This document shows positions 24,513 through 37,213 of a stretch of DNA of 64,000 nucleotides, in pieces. Both the position numbers and the translations under genes were made by a program. Source of the stretch: Cytidiella melzeri (lineage: Eukaryota > Basidiomycota > Agaricomycetes > Polyporales > Irpicaceae). The stretch covers positions 62,001 to 126,000 of the forward strand of contig JABYQR010000010.1 in assembly GCA_022592445.1 (NCBI GenBank), given 5' to 3'. Every line of letters begins with the position of its first letter. The first letter of the stretch is position 1. The notes beneath the pieces are model-generated. The model saw only the letters and a list, made by a program, of their open reading frames with translations. It had not been told where the DNA came from and ran no database searches.

Positions 24513-26170
24513 CTATAATCCACGAGCTTCATCTGCATCACCAAACAGTACCATACCCTCCATCTCATCGTCATCCTCTGTCGCACCTGTATGATGTTCT
24601 CCCATAGACTGCAAAACCTGACTGAAGGCAAGCATTCCTCCGTCATCTTCATCTTGCTTGTTTGGTGCTTCATGAAATAACGGAACAGGCGGGCGTGAGC
24701 GCTGTGGTAAGAGTGCCGCTGTGACACTCCGACGAGCATAATAATCGTCGTCGTCGTCTTCGGGTAGAAAAAGAGGGGTCTTGGAACGCTGTGCTGCTGC
24801 TGCTCCAGAAGGTACAAGGTCTGGAGGTGCGATGCTTGGAGCGCGAGGGCCAATTACGCCTGTTGGTGTGAGGCTCATCTGGCGCTGTTGTCGCACGGGA
24901 GGATATGGCTCCACTATTACACAGAGACAGCGACCATGCACCGAGAACCCTTGGTAGAGCAGTTTCATAACTGGCTTGGGTTTTTCTTCTTCTTCATCGT
25001 TGATTAAGGTGTCCTCCCGAGGTGCTAAAGGTCGTTCATCGCCCATTGCTATATCTTCATCACCTGCTGCCGGAATCATTTCACCCCATTCGTGGTCCGG
25101 CTCCTTTTCTATGGCAACATCACTAGGCATGATCGTGGTTTCTGCACTGTCTTCGACTCCTGTATCCTCCGCGTAGTTGCCTACAGGGGCTGTTCTCCTA
25201 CGCGCTGACCGCCGAGTTGGCAGCTGCTCCACGTTAGAAGCACTTCCGTTGTTCTCCGCCATGTGTAGTTCGTCAGAGAATTCTGCGTCTTCCTCCTCGC
25301 TGACTATCTGAACTTGTTTCGCCTTCCCTTTGCCTTTCTTCGAGGGAGCTTTTCCTTTCGATTTTACGGCTCGCTTTCCACTAGTCTTCGTAGAAGGCGA
25401 AGTCACTGGGGGCGGCATGTTAACAGGTTTCACGACCTTCGATGCGGCGGTGAATCGGCGTGTCTTGACAAGCACAGCGTGTGGGTCTGTATTCCGTAGG
25501 AAATATCCAAACTGGTAGGTATCTAGAGTGTAATAACAGTCAGTTGGACAGTAATTTTGACGGAATTGGCATATTTGCCTCCTCGGTGAACGTCTACAGT
25601 CCCTTTCTTTGCATTGGAGCCACCAGGACCAACATTTGCACTCTCTTCAGCGATGAGTTTGGGGATGATTCTGCAAATGCGGGCAGTTTAGCCTGCCCAG
25701 CTCATGAGTAGCCGAGAGTGTGACTTACAGCGGCCGTAGGTCAGATAGCACATGTTGCAGCACTCTCTCAGACATCCAGGTGACATGCTGGTCGTCCAGA
25801 TACAGCTATGCACAAGGCAAGAGCCGGTATGTCAATTAATAGCCTCGTACATGGTGAGTGCGAAGTTCGGTGCTCACATATAGCGGAAGTACAGCACCCG
25901 CGGACAGCCGAAGGTAAAACGCGTTTCGATTTGTGAATTTCATGGACGGTAATTTCGGGCTATAGCGGCATTCAAGTTCAAGTGTTTACAGTATGCGGGT
26001 ACGAATGGCACGTCTACTTACTATGAAGACGAGGACGTTCACTTCAGTCTCAAATTGCGCTGTGAAGCTGACGCCTCGTTGGTTGCGCAGATATGTGTGG
26101 CTGAAGAGCTGGTATTCACCTTTGATGTCGTACTGGTAACTGCCAGTGGTAATAGTGCTTCAAATTCACG
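24513..26170 (-). CDS. Unrecognised protein with acidic, probably nuclear C-terminus
   Basis: A large last exon (25522-24513) is preceded by exons ending at 25579 and starting at 25670, another carrying MSERVLQHVLSDLRPL, and further ones upstream with MKFTNRNAFYLRLSAGAVLPLYLYL and YDIKGEYQLFSHTYLRNQRG. The conserved-looking part ends in TYQFGYFLRNTDPHAVL. After it come a lysine-rich segment (KSKGKAPSKKGKGKAK, nuclear-localisation-like) and a long Glu/Asp-rich, probably disordered tail. I do not recognise the family. The first exon and the start codon are unresolved. One intron (25578-25523) fits phase only with a GC donor or with a weak GT donor. Function unknown. Confidence 0.6.
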
Positions 26171-26405
26171 AGTTACCATAATTGCCAATTCAAGGCGGTG
26201 AAGGCACTGCTTGAGGACCCCGGACCACTCCCGCGCGCTCGATTATAGAAGCACCGCCCTGGACGCAATTGCCTCGGGGTCCTCGCCTGCTTGGTGTCTC
26301 ATCGCCACCTTGCCATTTGTCCAGTGTAAGTGAACCATTCGCGTCAAAATGTCCTGCAACGCCCTTCTCACCTTGAGCTCTTTCTATCCCTCGTAACCGC
26401 TTGTA

Positions 26406-27181
26406 ATGCACGCAGCAAGCTGTCTATCATTATCTCTCCGAACGGTGGAGGGCAGCGTCTCCCAAGATGTCAAAGACACAGTAGCAACTTGGGCTACACG
26501 TTTTGGAAAGGAGAATCTATTTGGAAACTCTATTTCCGCGAGGCTCGAGGCTACCGAAATGGCTGTATACGAGCCCGTAGACGAGCCTGACAAGAAGCAA
26601 GCACGGATAGTGTTCGAGATCGATGTCACTGAAGGTGAGACAACACTTGTATCCTACGATCTGCTCGAGACGCCTCATACACATCCTTTGGGCACGTAGA
26701 TATGTGCAATACTTTAGGAAATCTTCATGGGGGGTGTATTGCAACGTTGATTGACATGTATGCGACCAGCTCAGGCTTCAGAATAGCTAATGCTGACTCC
26801 TAACCTACCAGGTGCTCATCGTTAACACTACCCTTACTTGCCCAACACGTGGATCGAAGCAAAATTGTACACGTCTCTGTCAGTCTCAATACAACGTTTC
26901 ATGCTCCAATCCCGTTGTACGAGACAGCCTGTTTCGTGGCTATCTGATTAGGTCTCTGACATGCAGCTTGTGCAGAGGCTGCCGCTTAAAGATCGTCAAC
27001 GAGACTTTATCATTTGGCAATCGTGCTGCGACTGCCAAGACAGAGGTAAGTTTAGTGCGTTTCTTGGATTTGAGGCGAACGTGCTGAAGAATAGGGCTGT
27101 TAGATCTTTGACAAAACGCACGGTCGGTTAGCAGCCTCAGGAGTGCACGTCAAGATGGTACCCTCGGTAGCGAAATTGTAG
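26406..27181 (+). CDS. Hotdog-fold acyl-CoA thioesterase, ACOT13/PaaI type
   Basis: Likely hydrolyses acyl-CoA or acyl-phenyl-CoA thioesters. Five exons (26406-26634, 26700-26757, 26812-26916, 26976-27045, 27104-27181) total 540 bases, giving 179 residues. The hotdog signature LGNLHGGCIATLIDMCSS is complete across an intron. It is followed by a beta-sheet region (IVHVSVSLNTTFHAPIPLG), then LKIVNETLSFGNRAATAKTEIFD and the terminal HGRLAASGVHVKM, all typical of ACOT13-like fungal proteins. The start at 26406 is the first in-frame ATG; a short upstream exon cannot be excluded. It converges with the dehydrogenase gene, 261 bases away. Confidence 0.85.
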
Positions 27182-27442
27182 ACTGGCTTTGCCTCTTGCA
27201 CTTTATGTAGCGCCTGTGAGGACTCGAATATAGTTTGATCATTGCACTCAGTGGACGACTAGGCTAAAGAACAAAAGCACAAGAGCGGACAACTTGAACG
27301 TAGTATTCTTTGATACATTTTTCTGATCTTACAGGTAACGACGGAATGTCCCGACTCTCAAACATATGATTTGTACATGACCCACATAGTGGGATCTCTG
27401 AATACTCATGAGCTCCTCTTACACTCGCCATGTGCGCTGCCT

Positions 27443-29055
27443 TCAGTAGTCGTCGACCGAAACGTCGGGCCCAGAGATGATGGCCTTTATGACAGCCTTG
27501 CCATCTGGGCTCTTTCCATTCCTGTTGGTCTGGAACGCTTCCTTGGCCTGCTCGAATGTGAATCGGTGAGTGACCAACGGCTTGAGGTCAATTTTGCCCT
27601 GCGCAGCCAACGCGATGCCGAGTTCGTAGTCGCCGGGCTGTAAAACCAACGATCAGCAGAAAATAATCATTAAAGGGTGACAGAAACTTACGCCATAACG
27701 GAAGGAACCCTTGAATTTCAGCTCCTTAACCAGCAGAGTTGTGATAGGGATTTGGACTTCGGGAGCACCCATACCAACCTGTGGATGACGTCAGTGCTGC
27801 TGAATGCTAAACCGCTTTAGAAAGTTGACACACTTGCACGTAAGTTCCACCATGTCTTGCGACAAGGATACCAGTCTGGATAGAAACTTCTGCGCCGCTA
27901 GCATCAATAACTAGGTCAATCGCCTTGTATCCTCTTTCTTCAACGTCAAGCTGCTCCATCAGGGTCTTGGCGTTCCTCGTTGAGTACTGCATCTTCGATT
28001 CGCCCTCTTGAGGCTTGGGAGGGAGGTAAGTGTCAGTAGCTGCGTATTGCTTAGCGAATTCGAGGCGGCTTGGGAGGATATCGACAGCAATGATACGGGA
28101 AGCACCAAGAGCCTTAGCAACAGCCATGCAGAGGAGACCAACGGGACCAGCACCGAACACAATGACCTTTTCGTTTGCACGAAGACCACCGAGGTTGGCG
28201 ACCGAGTGAATGCCGACAGAAAGGGGCTCAATCTATGACGAGAATGAGGATAAAACTCATGCGTCAGAAATAGTTTACCATACATACCATGGCACCATCC
28301 TCGAGGGTGAGGGTGTCTGGGAGCTTGTACGTTAGATCGCCAGGAATGCGGTAGTATCTTGCGAGAGTGCCATCGTATGGAGGCGTAGCAGCGAAGACAA
28401 TATCAGGGCAAAGCTGACACATTAAGGTCAGTGATGGATCATGAGCGATATGAACATTCTCGCACCTCGTAACGACCCTTTTTACAGTCATCGCAGACAC
28501 GACATGTCGCACCGGGCTCCATCGCGACGCGATCCCCGGCCTTTACATGTTTGATCTTCTTTCCGACTTCAGAACAACCATGTTAATAATCACCTCCTGA
28601 GGGTATACTGGGTAAGATGTACCTTTTGAGACTATGCCAGCAGATTCGTGCCCGAGAACCTATAAAGAGGTTACTAAAGGTCAACCAGAGGCTCATAGAG
28701 ACACTTACCATGGGGGACTTGACAATAAAGTCGCCGATGCGACCATGAAGGAGGTAATGAACCTGAGGGCGTGAGATCATGATCAATCCCGCGATTCAAG
28801 GCCCTCCCTTGACGCACATCTGAACCACATATACCTGAGAAGTTGGTGAGTTAGTTAAACGTGTATACGAGGCGGCATTTCGCGACACACCAGTCTTCTT
28901 TACTTCGACGAGGACCTCGTCGTCAAAGACTATCCCATTTGTGATATTAGATTGGTGATACTCTCACTGATGACGAGCTTACTCTCGGGGATTGGCCGCT
29001 CTTCGAATTCGACGTCTTCAATGCCGCGGAGGACGAAGGAGGGATTGTTGGACAT
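27443..29055 (-). CDS. Zinc-dependent polyol dehydrogenase, xylitol dehydrogenase type
   Basis: Probably oxidises xylitol to D-xylulose with NAD+, a step of fungal pentose catabolism; L-arabinitol or sorbitol dehydrogenase is the alternative. Ten exons from 29055 to 27443 total 1128 bases, giving 375 residues, with all phases closing. Catalytic-zinc ligands are in GICGSD (Cys) and GHESAG (His-Glu). The structural-zinc cysteines lie in CRVCDDCKKGRYELC. The Rossmann motif is VIVFGAGPVGLLCMAVAKALG, followed by IIAVDILPSRLEFAK with an Asp that favours NAD+ over NADP+. The third exon is only 17 bases (28818-28834). The stop is at 27443-27445. Confidence 0.9.
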
Positions 29056-30281
29056 GGTGGGTGCGGGATGGGAGTGAGTGAAATGTTCGTGGTGTAAACG
29101 GGAGTATATATGTGAGGGGAAACGGTTCTAGCCGGGCCGGGTGCGAAAAGTCCTCATGATCTCTGCACTGGCAGAGGACACTACAGACTACGGGAGAGCT
29201 ATTCGACGATCGACCGCAACGGTTGGAACTTGGTACGACCTGGTGATTCGCAGATAGGAGAGTGCTCAGGAGTGCGCGCATTCGACTGAGACGACGCTGT
29301 CCATTAGTATACCTGCCATATACGGGCATTTGTCTACCCGATCTGGCCACATAGATCGTCTTCGCCCACTACCTGTTGCAGAGCCAGAGGCTGGCAGTTA
29401 TGGAAGAGAATTTGCATTATTGACATGAGTGTCATAATTCTCATATCACAAAGGGGTCTGGCGAATGCAATGTTTTATCATTGCAGAAATCCTCCGCGGT
29501 TTTTCCGTGCTGCCCGGCATGGATCATCACCTGCTTATACTCTCTAAGCTGCAAGCCTAGAGCGTATCAAACATGTTTATCTAGGTCTACGTTCTGGTCG
29601 AAAAGCGGAGCTGCTTCGAGAGTTTCGCTAAGGGCTCTGTAGATTCTCGTCTGACGTGAATACTCAATTCGACAGCACTGCTACCGTTAACTAAAGGGCA
29701 TCGAGTCCGAGACCGGTGCATTATGCCATGTGTGCTTTAGCGGTACGCTAGAAGCAAGCACGTTTGCGTTCAATTACGTCCAAGAGATTCTATCAGAATG
29801 ACGTCTAACATACAATGTACACCTCTTCAAGCGGGAAACACAAGGGTTGTACTAAGTATTGACGAGTGAGCCAGCCCGAGTCGTTGCGGCACGTACCAAG
29901 TCGCGAGGATCTGCTACTGGTACTCATGATCACTGTATGTAACACTACACGGGAAGGTCTCCTGTCAGGAGTATACTGATGTCGTTGGGACGCTGCCAGG
30001 CTGCACCCAGCGAGCATAACTTGTACGTAAAACTACCACTCAGGAAGGGTAAAAAATATGGCCACGCTCTCTGCGAAACAGCGCATTACTGCCCCAATCT
30101 CAGCGGCGGAGAACGAGCACGGTGGAGCACGCAACACACGCGCTTTATCGATTAAAGCAGCACCGGCGTCTAGTGCACGTGTATCTGAAAAATCTCGTAT
30201 ATCAGCTCTTGTCGTCTCATTTTTGCCTCCCCGCCCTCTCTCCTTTCCTCCTTTACCATCTCTTTCTTCAGACAGTTTACA
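29056..30281. promoter_or_regulatory. Divergent dehydrogenase-MET6 intergenic region
   Basis: 1.2 kb between two start codons. A CACGTG E-box sits at 30176-30181, 101 bases upstream of the MET6 ATG. That is the core recognised by Cbf1 at yeast sulfur genes, but the base before it is G rather than the preferred T, so the regulatory reading is tentative. A pyrimidine-rich tract (30217-30275) precedes the MET6 start. No other gene was seen. Confidence 0.4.
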
Positions 30282-32870
30282 ATGGTGGCTTCCAGTGTCC
30301 TGGGCTTCCCTCGCATTGGTGAGATTCGGGCCTGATTATTGGTGCTGCGTCGTGTTAGCATAATTCTCATCATATTCGTCAACTTTTATAGGAGCGAATC
30401 GTGAGATCAAAAAGGCCATCGAGGCTTACTGGGCAGGCATCTCGTCTGCTGACGAGTTGACCAAGGTTGCCGCCGACGTCAAGAAGACCACCTGGACCAG
30501 CTTGAAGGAGCGTGGTGTTGACTTTATCCCCAGGTATGTTGCAGTAAATGGGTCGTTGGCGCAAGCGGTATCCTGATAATTTCCTGCAGTGGTGACTTCT
30601 CTCTTTATGACCATGTCCTCGACCACTCCGCTGCCTTCAACGTCATTCCCAAGCGTTATCTCGGCCATAACCTGTCCCCTCTCGATGTTTACTTCGCGAT
30701 GGGTCGTGGCCGTCAGGCCGAGGGTGTCGATGTTCCGGCTTGCGAGATGAAGAAATGGTAGGTTTATGATTATAGCAGAGTTCTGGCATAGGTCTCATCA
30801 TTGGCCCCTCAGGTTCGACTCCAACTACCACTTCGTCGTCCCCGAGTTCTCGCAAGAGACTGAGTTCAAGTTGCTTTTCAACAAGGCGGTTGAGGAATTT
30901 AAGGAGGCTCAGGCCGTCGGTGTCACCACTCGACCCGTCGTTCTCGGACCTGTCACCTTCCTCGCTCTAGGAAAGGCCGGCAAGGAAGCCCCGTCGACGT
31001 TCCAGCCTATTTCCCTTCTTCCCAAGCTGCTCCCCGTGTACAAGCAGCTCCTCGGTGATCTCAAGACTGCCGGTGCCGAGTGGGTCCAGATTGACGAACC
31101 CATCCTTGCCCTCGATGTTGCGAGCAACTACGAGAAGGAGTTCGCCGCTGCGTATGCTGAGCTTGTGGCTGTCGCCCCGAAGATTATCATTGCCACCTAT
31201 TTCGGTCGTTTGGATTCCAACGTCAACATTGTTAGCCAGCTCCCCGTCGCTGGTCTGCACATCGATCTCGCACGTGCCCCCGGTCAGCTGGAGCAGGTCT
31301 TGGCCGCTGTTAAGCCTACTCAGCTCATCTTGTCGCTTGGTGTCGTCTCTGGCCGAAACATTTGGAAGACTGATATAGCTGCCGCTATCAAGCTTGGCCA
31401 GAAAGCTGTCGAAGCTCTCGGCGCCGACCGCGTCATCGTTGCTACGTCTTCTTCACTCCTTCACACTCCCGTCACTCTTGCCGCCGAGAACAAGCTTACT
31501 GCCGAACAGAAGGACTGGTTTTCCTTCGCACTTGAGAAGGCTGAGGAGGTCTCCGTCATCGCTTCCGTTCTCTCCGGCTCTCAGGACTCGAAGGTCGCTG
31601 CTGCCTACGAGGCGAACAAGACTTCTATTGCCAAGCGTCGCGAGTTCGAGCGCACTTCTGACGATGCCGTCAGGAAGCGCGTCGCTGCTATCACACCCGA
31701 CATGCTCAAGCGCAAGAGCCCATTCGCTGTTCGCAAAGAGATTCAAAAGAAGAAGCTCCAGCTTCCCAAGTTCCCCACCACCACTATTGGCTCTTTCCCT
31801 GTAAGTTCTGATTGGTATTCCATGTTGTGTAGCAAATTGACTGATTTTTTTTGGTCAGCAAACAAAAGAAATCCGTATCGCTCGTGCTAAGCTCAACAAG
31901 AAGGAGATCACCGAGGAGCAGTACAAGGACTTCATCAAGAAGGAGATTGAGAGCGTTGTGGCATTCCAAGAGAGGATTGGTCTTGACGTGTTCGTCCACG
32001 GTGAACCGGAACGTAACGACATGGTGCAGTACTTTGGTGAGCGCCTCAAGGGCTTCGTCTTCACCCAGAACGGCTGGGTTCAAAGCTACGGCTCTCGTTA
32101 CGTCCGCCCTCCCATCGTCGTCTCCGATGTCAGCCGCCCTGAACCCATGTCCGTCGAGTGGTCGCAGTACGCTCAGAGCCTCACCCACAAGCCCATGAAG
32201 GGTATGCTTACCGGCCCTGTCACCATCCTCAACTGGTCCTTCCCCCGCGAGGATGTCAGCCGCGAAATTCAGTGCAAGCAACTTGCTCTCGCTCTCCGAG
32301 ACGAAGTCATTGATCTCGAGAAGGCTGGTATCAGCGCAGTCCAGGTCGACGAGCCAGCTCTTCGTGAGGGTCTTCCTCTCCGCAAGGCTGATTGGGCCCC
32401 CTACCTCGATTGGGCACTTTCCTCTTTCAAGCTCGCCACTGCTGGTGTCACCGACGCTCTCCAAACTCACTCTCACTTCTGCTACTCCGACTTCGACGAT
32501 ATCTTCACCTCTATCCAGGATCTCGATGCTGATGTCATCTCCATCGAGGCGTCGAAGAGTGACATGAAGCTCCTCAACACCTTCAAGCATTATGGATACT
32601 CCAACCAGATCGGCCCTGGTGTTTATGACATTCACTCTCCTCGTGTTCCCAGCGAGCAGGAGATCAAGGACCGTATCGCGGCTATGCTTGCTATCCTTCC
32701 TGCCGACCTCCTTGTCATCAACCCTGACTGTGGTCTTAAGACCCGTGGCTGGAAGGAGACTGAGGGTAAGCAAATACATTTACTAGCTGCGCACTCCTTA
32801 CTGATGTGGCTCCCTAGCCTCGCTCGTGAACCTCGTCAACGCTGCCCGCTGGGCTCGTTCCGCCGCTTAA
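30282..32870 (+). CDS. MET6: Cobalamin-independent methionine synthase
   Basis: Transfers the methyl group of 5-methyltetrahydropteroyl-polyglutamate to homocysteine in the cytosol to make methionine. Six exons (30282-30318, 30392-30533, 30590-30757, 30813-31800, 31859-32765, 32818-32870) total 2295 bases, giving 764 residues, the usual length. The N-terminus reads [21 protein letters not shown], as in the family. Both barrel halves are present: [12 protein letters not shown] in the first and [13 protein letters not shown] in the second. Zinc ligands are in [10 protein letters not shown] and [11 protein letters not shown]. Identification is firm. Confidence 0.96.
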
Positions 32871-33350
32871 ATGCGTTTCCCTTGCGCTTCAACAGCGTTC
32901 ACTTCATGGTTAACTTATCAGGGTGTTGTCGGGGATTCATCTCTCGTGCATTGCTCTGCATCTTGACCTAGGGGTTAGTTGTGCAAGGTGATCTTGATAG
33001 CAGGCCGAGGCCAATGGTGGGTTACTGGATGGGCTGGGACGTTCTGCTGATTTGTATGGCGAACGGTCGGGGCTTGCTTGGCGTATCTATCCGCTCCTGT
33101 AGCGTGTACTGCGTTGGGTGCGGTAGCTCACAGGCACCATGACGGAGTAACGGTGGTGTCTTCACTGGATTTCAACAATCCTGGGCTGTATGTGCTTCAA
33201 CTGCAGAATCAGTCCTTCTTGATGTACTCGTTATCGTATACTGCAATACATCTATCTGCGTATCTATCAACATACATCCGACGCCGTAACATTCTCAAGC
33301 TCGTACATATACGAGTAACGGCTCTGGACCAAGACGGTTTGAAGTGTTGA
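32871..33350. other. 3' flank of MET6 and of the 2H phosphoesterase gene
   Basis: 480 bases between two convergent genes. No conserved coding region or repeat was recognised. Confidence 0.5.
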
Positions 33351-34646
33351 CTATCTCAATGAGATTTTTCCTACCGCCACGTACTCACCTTCGGGGCCCC
33401 AACTCCCCATCTTACAAATTTGCAGCTCGTCAACCGCGCATTCGCCAAGGTCTACAGCAATAGGGTTCTCGCCTCGTAAAGGCTGTGGAGGGCTAATGGT
33501 ATCGTTCGTGCGCGTCACAGCTTGCCGTGTCTCTATCGACCTGAAAGCGTTTGAAGTGATGATATCCGCGTAGGAAAACGGCTGGCGTGGCCCCCTACGG
33601 TGTGAGGTGTTGATTACAGTGCAATGTAACTTTAGTGTGGTCGCAATCACAGAACGCCATGGTTCAATTAGCGGCTTGCCCATGATGCAGAGTTGCGTGG
33701 ACACCGGAAGCTCACCTTCAGAGGGCGTCGCTCGTCGATAACGAAGCCGGCGTTTTTGAACTCTTGGTGTACGAACTCTAGTAACATCAACATAAGCAGG
33801 GTCATCTTGTGAACGTGACAGACTTCTGGTAGTAGGTAGCACGTACCGCATACGCGTTTTAACCGTTTAGCTTGTTCATCTTCGTAAGATGGGCCGGCCC
33901 ACATGATGTGCGCCTTGCTCAGATCACCTCTGTCTGGCTTCATGATGTCCATCAGGTTGAGACCGACTCGTAAGTCTTCACCGGCGAGCATGTCCATGAT
34001 GCTCGGCCGCAGTGCGTTCAAGAGTTCTATCGCGGAACGTACGCTCTTGACGCGAGGCTGTGGTAGTACGTTGTTTGTTTGCCCACGAGAACCGCCTCTT
34101 GCCCTAGCGGCCACCGGAGGTGCGGTCACGACAATGTCATCAGATTCGGTGAGGTGCATCACCCCTAGTGTGATATGCATACGGCGAGGAGACACTACTA
34201 TCTTGTGGTCGAGCCCGGAGATTTTTGGCGAATGGTTAAGCAAAGCCTCCGTGAACGCAGCTACCCGTGCCCGAAGTTCAGGATGGTGACCCTGGTTGAG
34301 AATCAATTATTCGGTTGGTTTACGATAGACGTGTAGATTTTCACCAGAGGTAGGGAGAGGACTAGAAGTTGGATCAATTCGAGTAAGCCTGTAGACACTA
34401 GGTAATTGCAGAAGACAACTCGGACTGACAGTGTGTAGGGCGGGGCTGTTTACCTTCTGCTCTTCCACCGTCTGCGTTTGGTGTAGCATTACCTGGTACT
34501 ACTCTGTCTGTCTGTGTGGCGGCGTGTGGATTCTTGAACCCCCTTCCACGACTGGCAGGTCGCCCGCCTCGGCCACGATCAACTGGCCGCTCTTCTTGTG
34601 GACGAGCCTCCGCAGGAGGTGCATTTGTATTTGCAGAGTAAGACAT
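33351..34646 (-). CDS. 2H phosphoesterase, AKAP7/ASCC1-like
   Basis: Member of the 2H (2'-5' RNA ligase-like) superfamily, related to the AKAP7 central domain and ASCC1; probably acts on a cyclic or 2'-5'-linked phosphate, substrate unknown. Five exons (34646-34430, 34361-34345, 34291-33847, 33777-33716, 33629-33351) total 1020 bases, giving 339 residues. The two catalytic H-x-T motifs are RMHITLGV (His 117) and KLHCTVIN (His 249). An Arg/Gly-rich N-terminus (RGRGGRPASRGRG) could bind RNA. The second exon has just 17 bases and encodes the FLSLPL of the conserved PTHFLSLPLGHH segment; all phases close only when it is included. Confidence 0.85.
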
Positions 34647-35038
34647 ACGAGCTATACCAGATGTCAGAATGTGGCTCTGTGGATGTGTGCAAGAAGGCCT
34701 GAGAATGGGAGTTGCAGGTGTCATAGTACTAATCATGATCATGATCCTATTCGGAACTGGAATATTAACGAGTGCGCTACGATCATCTTGCTAAAGGAAC
34801 TGAAGTGATGGCGAAGAAAATTCGAATTGTCGAAAAGCAGCCTACTTTCTAATGTAATTAAGTTATCAGTATACTGATCAACGCTCGAACGCGATGCATT
34901 GATGCTGTAGTCTCCACTCCTCGGTTTCACCAAGTGCATTAAAATCGTGGCACAAGCCATGAATTACGGATCTATTACATGCACCGTCCGAGTCATGGAT
35001 GACCCAGCTACAGCTGGACTCAAGTCTAGGACATCGTC
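34647..35038. other. Intergenic between the 2H phosphoesterase gene and DPB2
   Basis: 392 bases: promoter of the 2H gene and DPB2 3' flank. No gene or repeat was recognised. Confidence 0.5.
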
Positions 35039-37213
35039 CTAGTCATCTTTGTCTATGTCTAGTATACTGTGTTCAAGAGGTCATTGAGATTCATCTTGAG
35101 GAGCTTGAAACACCACTTACCATTCTTCGGAGTCCCTCCTAGATGGAATATACGCAGTAAATCCAAACGAATTACCAATAAAGCTACCGGGGTTGAAGAC
35201 ATGGCAGCCCTCGTAAGTCATTTGATACCGCTCATATTTATCAGCCAAAATGACCTATGGCAAACGATGTCAGTCAGCGCGCGATCAAGGCACGAGGGAG
35301 GCTCATACAGTGGTAGGCAAGGGGTACAAACGCAAACTGTGGTCAAACTCCGAGTGGACTGGGTGTATTGCTGTCATAAGAGGTACGAGATGACTCTGGT
35401 CTAGAATTGATTGCACCAACTGTAGCAATAGTCAGCTGGTCTAACGGCATTGTATTGGGCACAACACGTACATATCGCTTCAAATCATCCTCGCGGACAT
35501 TTGGCTTAACGCCTACGAGATTGCGCAACATACGCGCCATCAAGTCCTCTCTGAAGATGACCATCTCCTGATCGCAGAATTTTATACGGCACGGGTTAGT
35601 ACCAAAGTGGATATTTGGTATTCTTGACTTGAGTTTCTGTGTGAAGGAGGACATAATCGGGCGACGAGGCAGAACGGCGTTCCCGGTTATGTCTGCAGGA
35701 CCGGGGACAAGGACGAAGTGTGTGGTTCTTGTAATGACAGGGTATTTAGCTATGAGTTCGGCTAGGTCGTCAAAGCCATCTGAGAACATGTTCATATACC
35801 TATGTCATAAGAGCCGCGAAAGCCGTAACCCACGCACCCTGATAGCGACGAATATCTCGCGCAGCACCTTGAGCAATCCCTCGACAACTGAAGTTACCAC
35901 ATAAGACAATGACTTTCGGGATAAAGTTATTCTCCACGCAGTTGTCGAACATTTTGGCTAGACCATTCATGGCCTCTGTATGATCCAGCCATACGTCCGA
36001 AAGTACAAAGAACCTCAAGTCTGGCAGATCTGTACGCAAGCGATCGGCGAGTTGGACCTGAAGACAAAGGATCAAATTAGAACACCTTCGTATAAGGAAC
36101 GAGAAGCACGCACATCCTCTGCCAATGTAGTTGCCCCTTTACCTAGGAAGTCGATATGCCCATATATTGATCTAGCTGCCTCGCGACTCTCGCAGGGCGG
36201 ATGGCCTATGGCAATGACAACTAATGTCGCGTCTTCTGTGTAATCTCCCTCAATTAAAGCAAAGCACCCCTCGGTGAAAAGGCCTTCACTGGGTTGATCC
36301 TGATGATACCGACCATCTCAGTCTAGATTAACGCTGCAAAGCCAGAAGTAGCTAACCAACTGGGAGAAGTCAAGCACCACTGGGCCGTCTTCGTCTTCCA
36401 GACATAGTTTACCTTCTTTCGAGTGCGATAGCATGCCAAACAGTAGGAATCGCTCTCCTGCACGTCCCAGCAGCTGCTTCGTCGAACGTAGCTGAAGGAC
36501 CGGATGAGTGGATGGTACATAATAAGCGAAGATAAACGTACTGTCAGAAGATTCTCACGGTCCCTCGATGGCAAGGTTGAAGGAGAAAAGTGGTCGTTTC
36601 GCAAGACCGTCTGTTTTATGATATTCAGCCTATTCCGCACCGCTGCTACTCGCGATTCCGCTGAGCCAGATATTGTTAAGGGATCTGGTTTACTGTTAGT
36701 AGGTTATCAACGGTGCCTTCCTGAGACCAGAGTGGATTTACTGACCGCTCAAACGCGGTTCTTTCTGTGGACCAATTCCAGAGGGGCATGTCATACGCAT
36801 TGATAACATGCAGGTTGCTATCCGAGTCCAGGAAGTCATCATCGCCTTGGCCATCGGTGTCCCCGCCCGTTTGGAATGTATCATACACTCGTCTCAGCAC
36901 ATCCAACGAGACCTTCATTTGGGCATCTGTATCGAGGGGAAATCCATATCGGAGTCATCACTTTTGGGAACACTGCCTGACTTACCATCCTGCTTATTAT
37001 ATTCTTTTGCAATCCATTCGACCGAAAACTCGATGTCATCATTGGAAATTTCGTGTTTATCAAGGATATCCTCCAGAAATTCTAGAGCTTCTGGTCCAAG
37101 GGAATGGCTGTACTTGCGAAAAACCTGCGACTCGTCAATCTCACCGGTCGAGAAGGTAGCATGTAGATACAATGCTCTACCTTTATGATTGCCCTTTGCC
37201 GCAGGTCCGCCAT
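35039..37213 (-). CDS. DPB2: DNA polymerase epsilon subunit B
   Basis: Second subunit of the leading-strand replicative polymerase; it links Pol epsilon to the CMG helicase. The gene is multi-exonic. The first exon is 37213-37181 ([11 protein letters not shown]) and the second starts at 37124 ([21 protein letters not shown]), giving the conserved helical N-terminal domain. The calcineurin-like B-subunit fold follows, with [52 protein letters not shown] and FVLVPGPAD. The C-terminus has CHVFNPGSF and a short last exon ending in an acidic DIDKDD. As usual for B-subunits, the phosphatase metal site is not conserved. The first ATG is 269 bases from the PHAF1-family start, across a region with two MCB sites. 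Confidence 0.93.

Noticed and set aside
24513..25522. Rad9 or another 9-1-1 clamp subunit for the unknown gene
   Set aside because: The acidic tail suggested it, but none of the clamp-fold motifs could be matched in the N-terminal segments.
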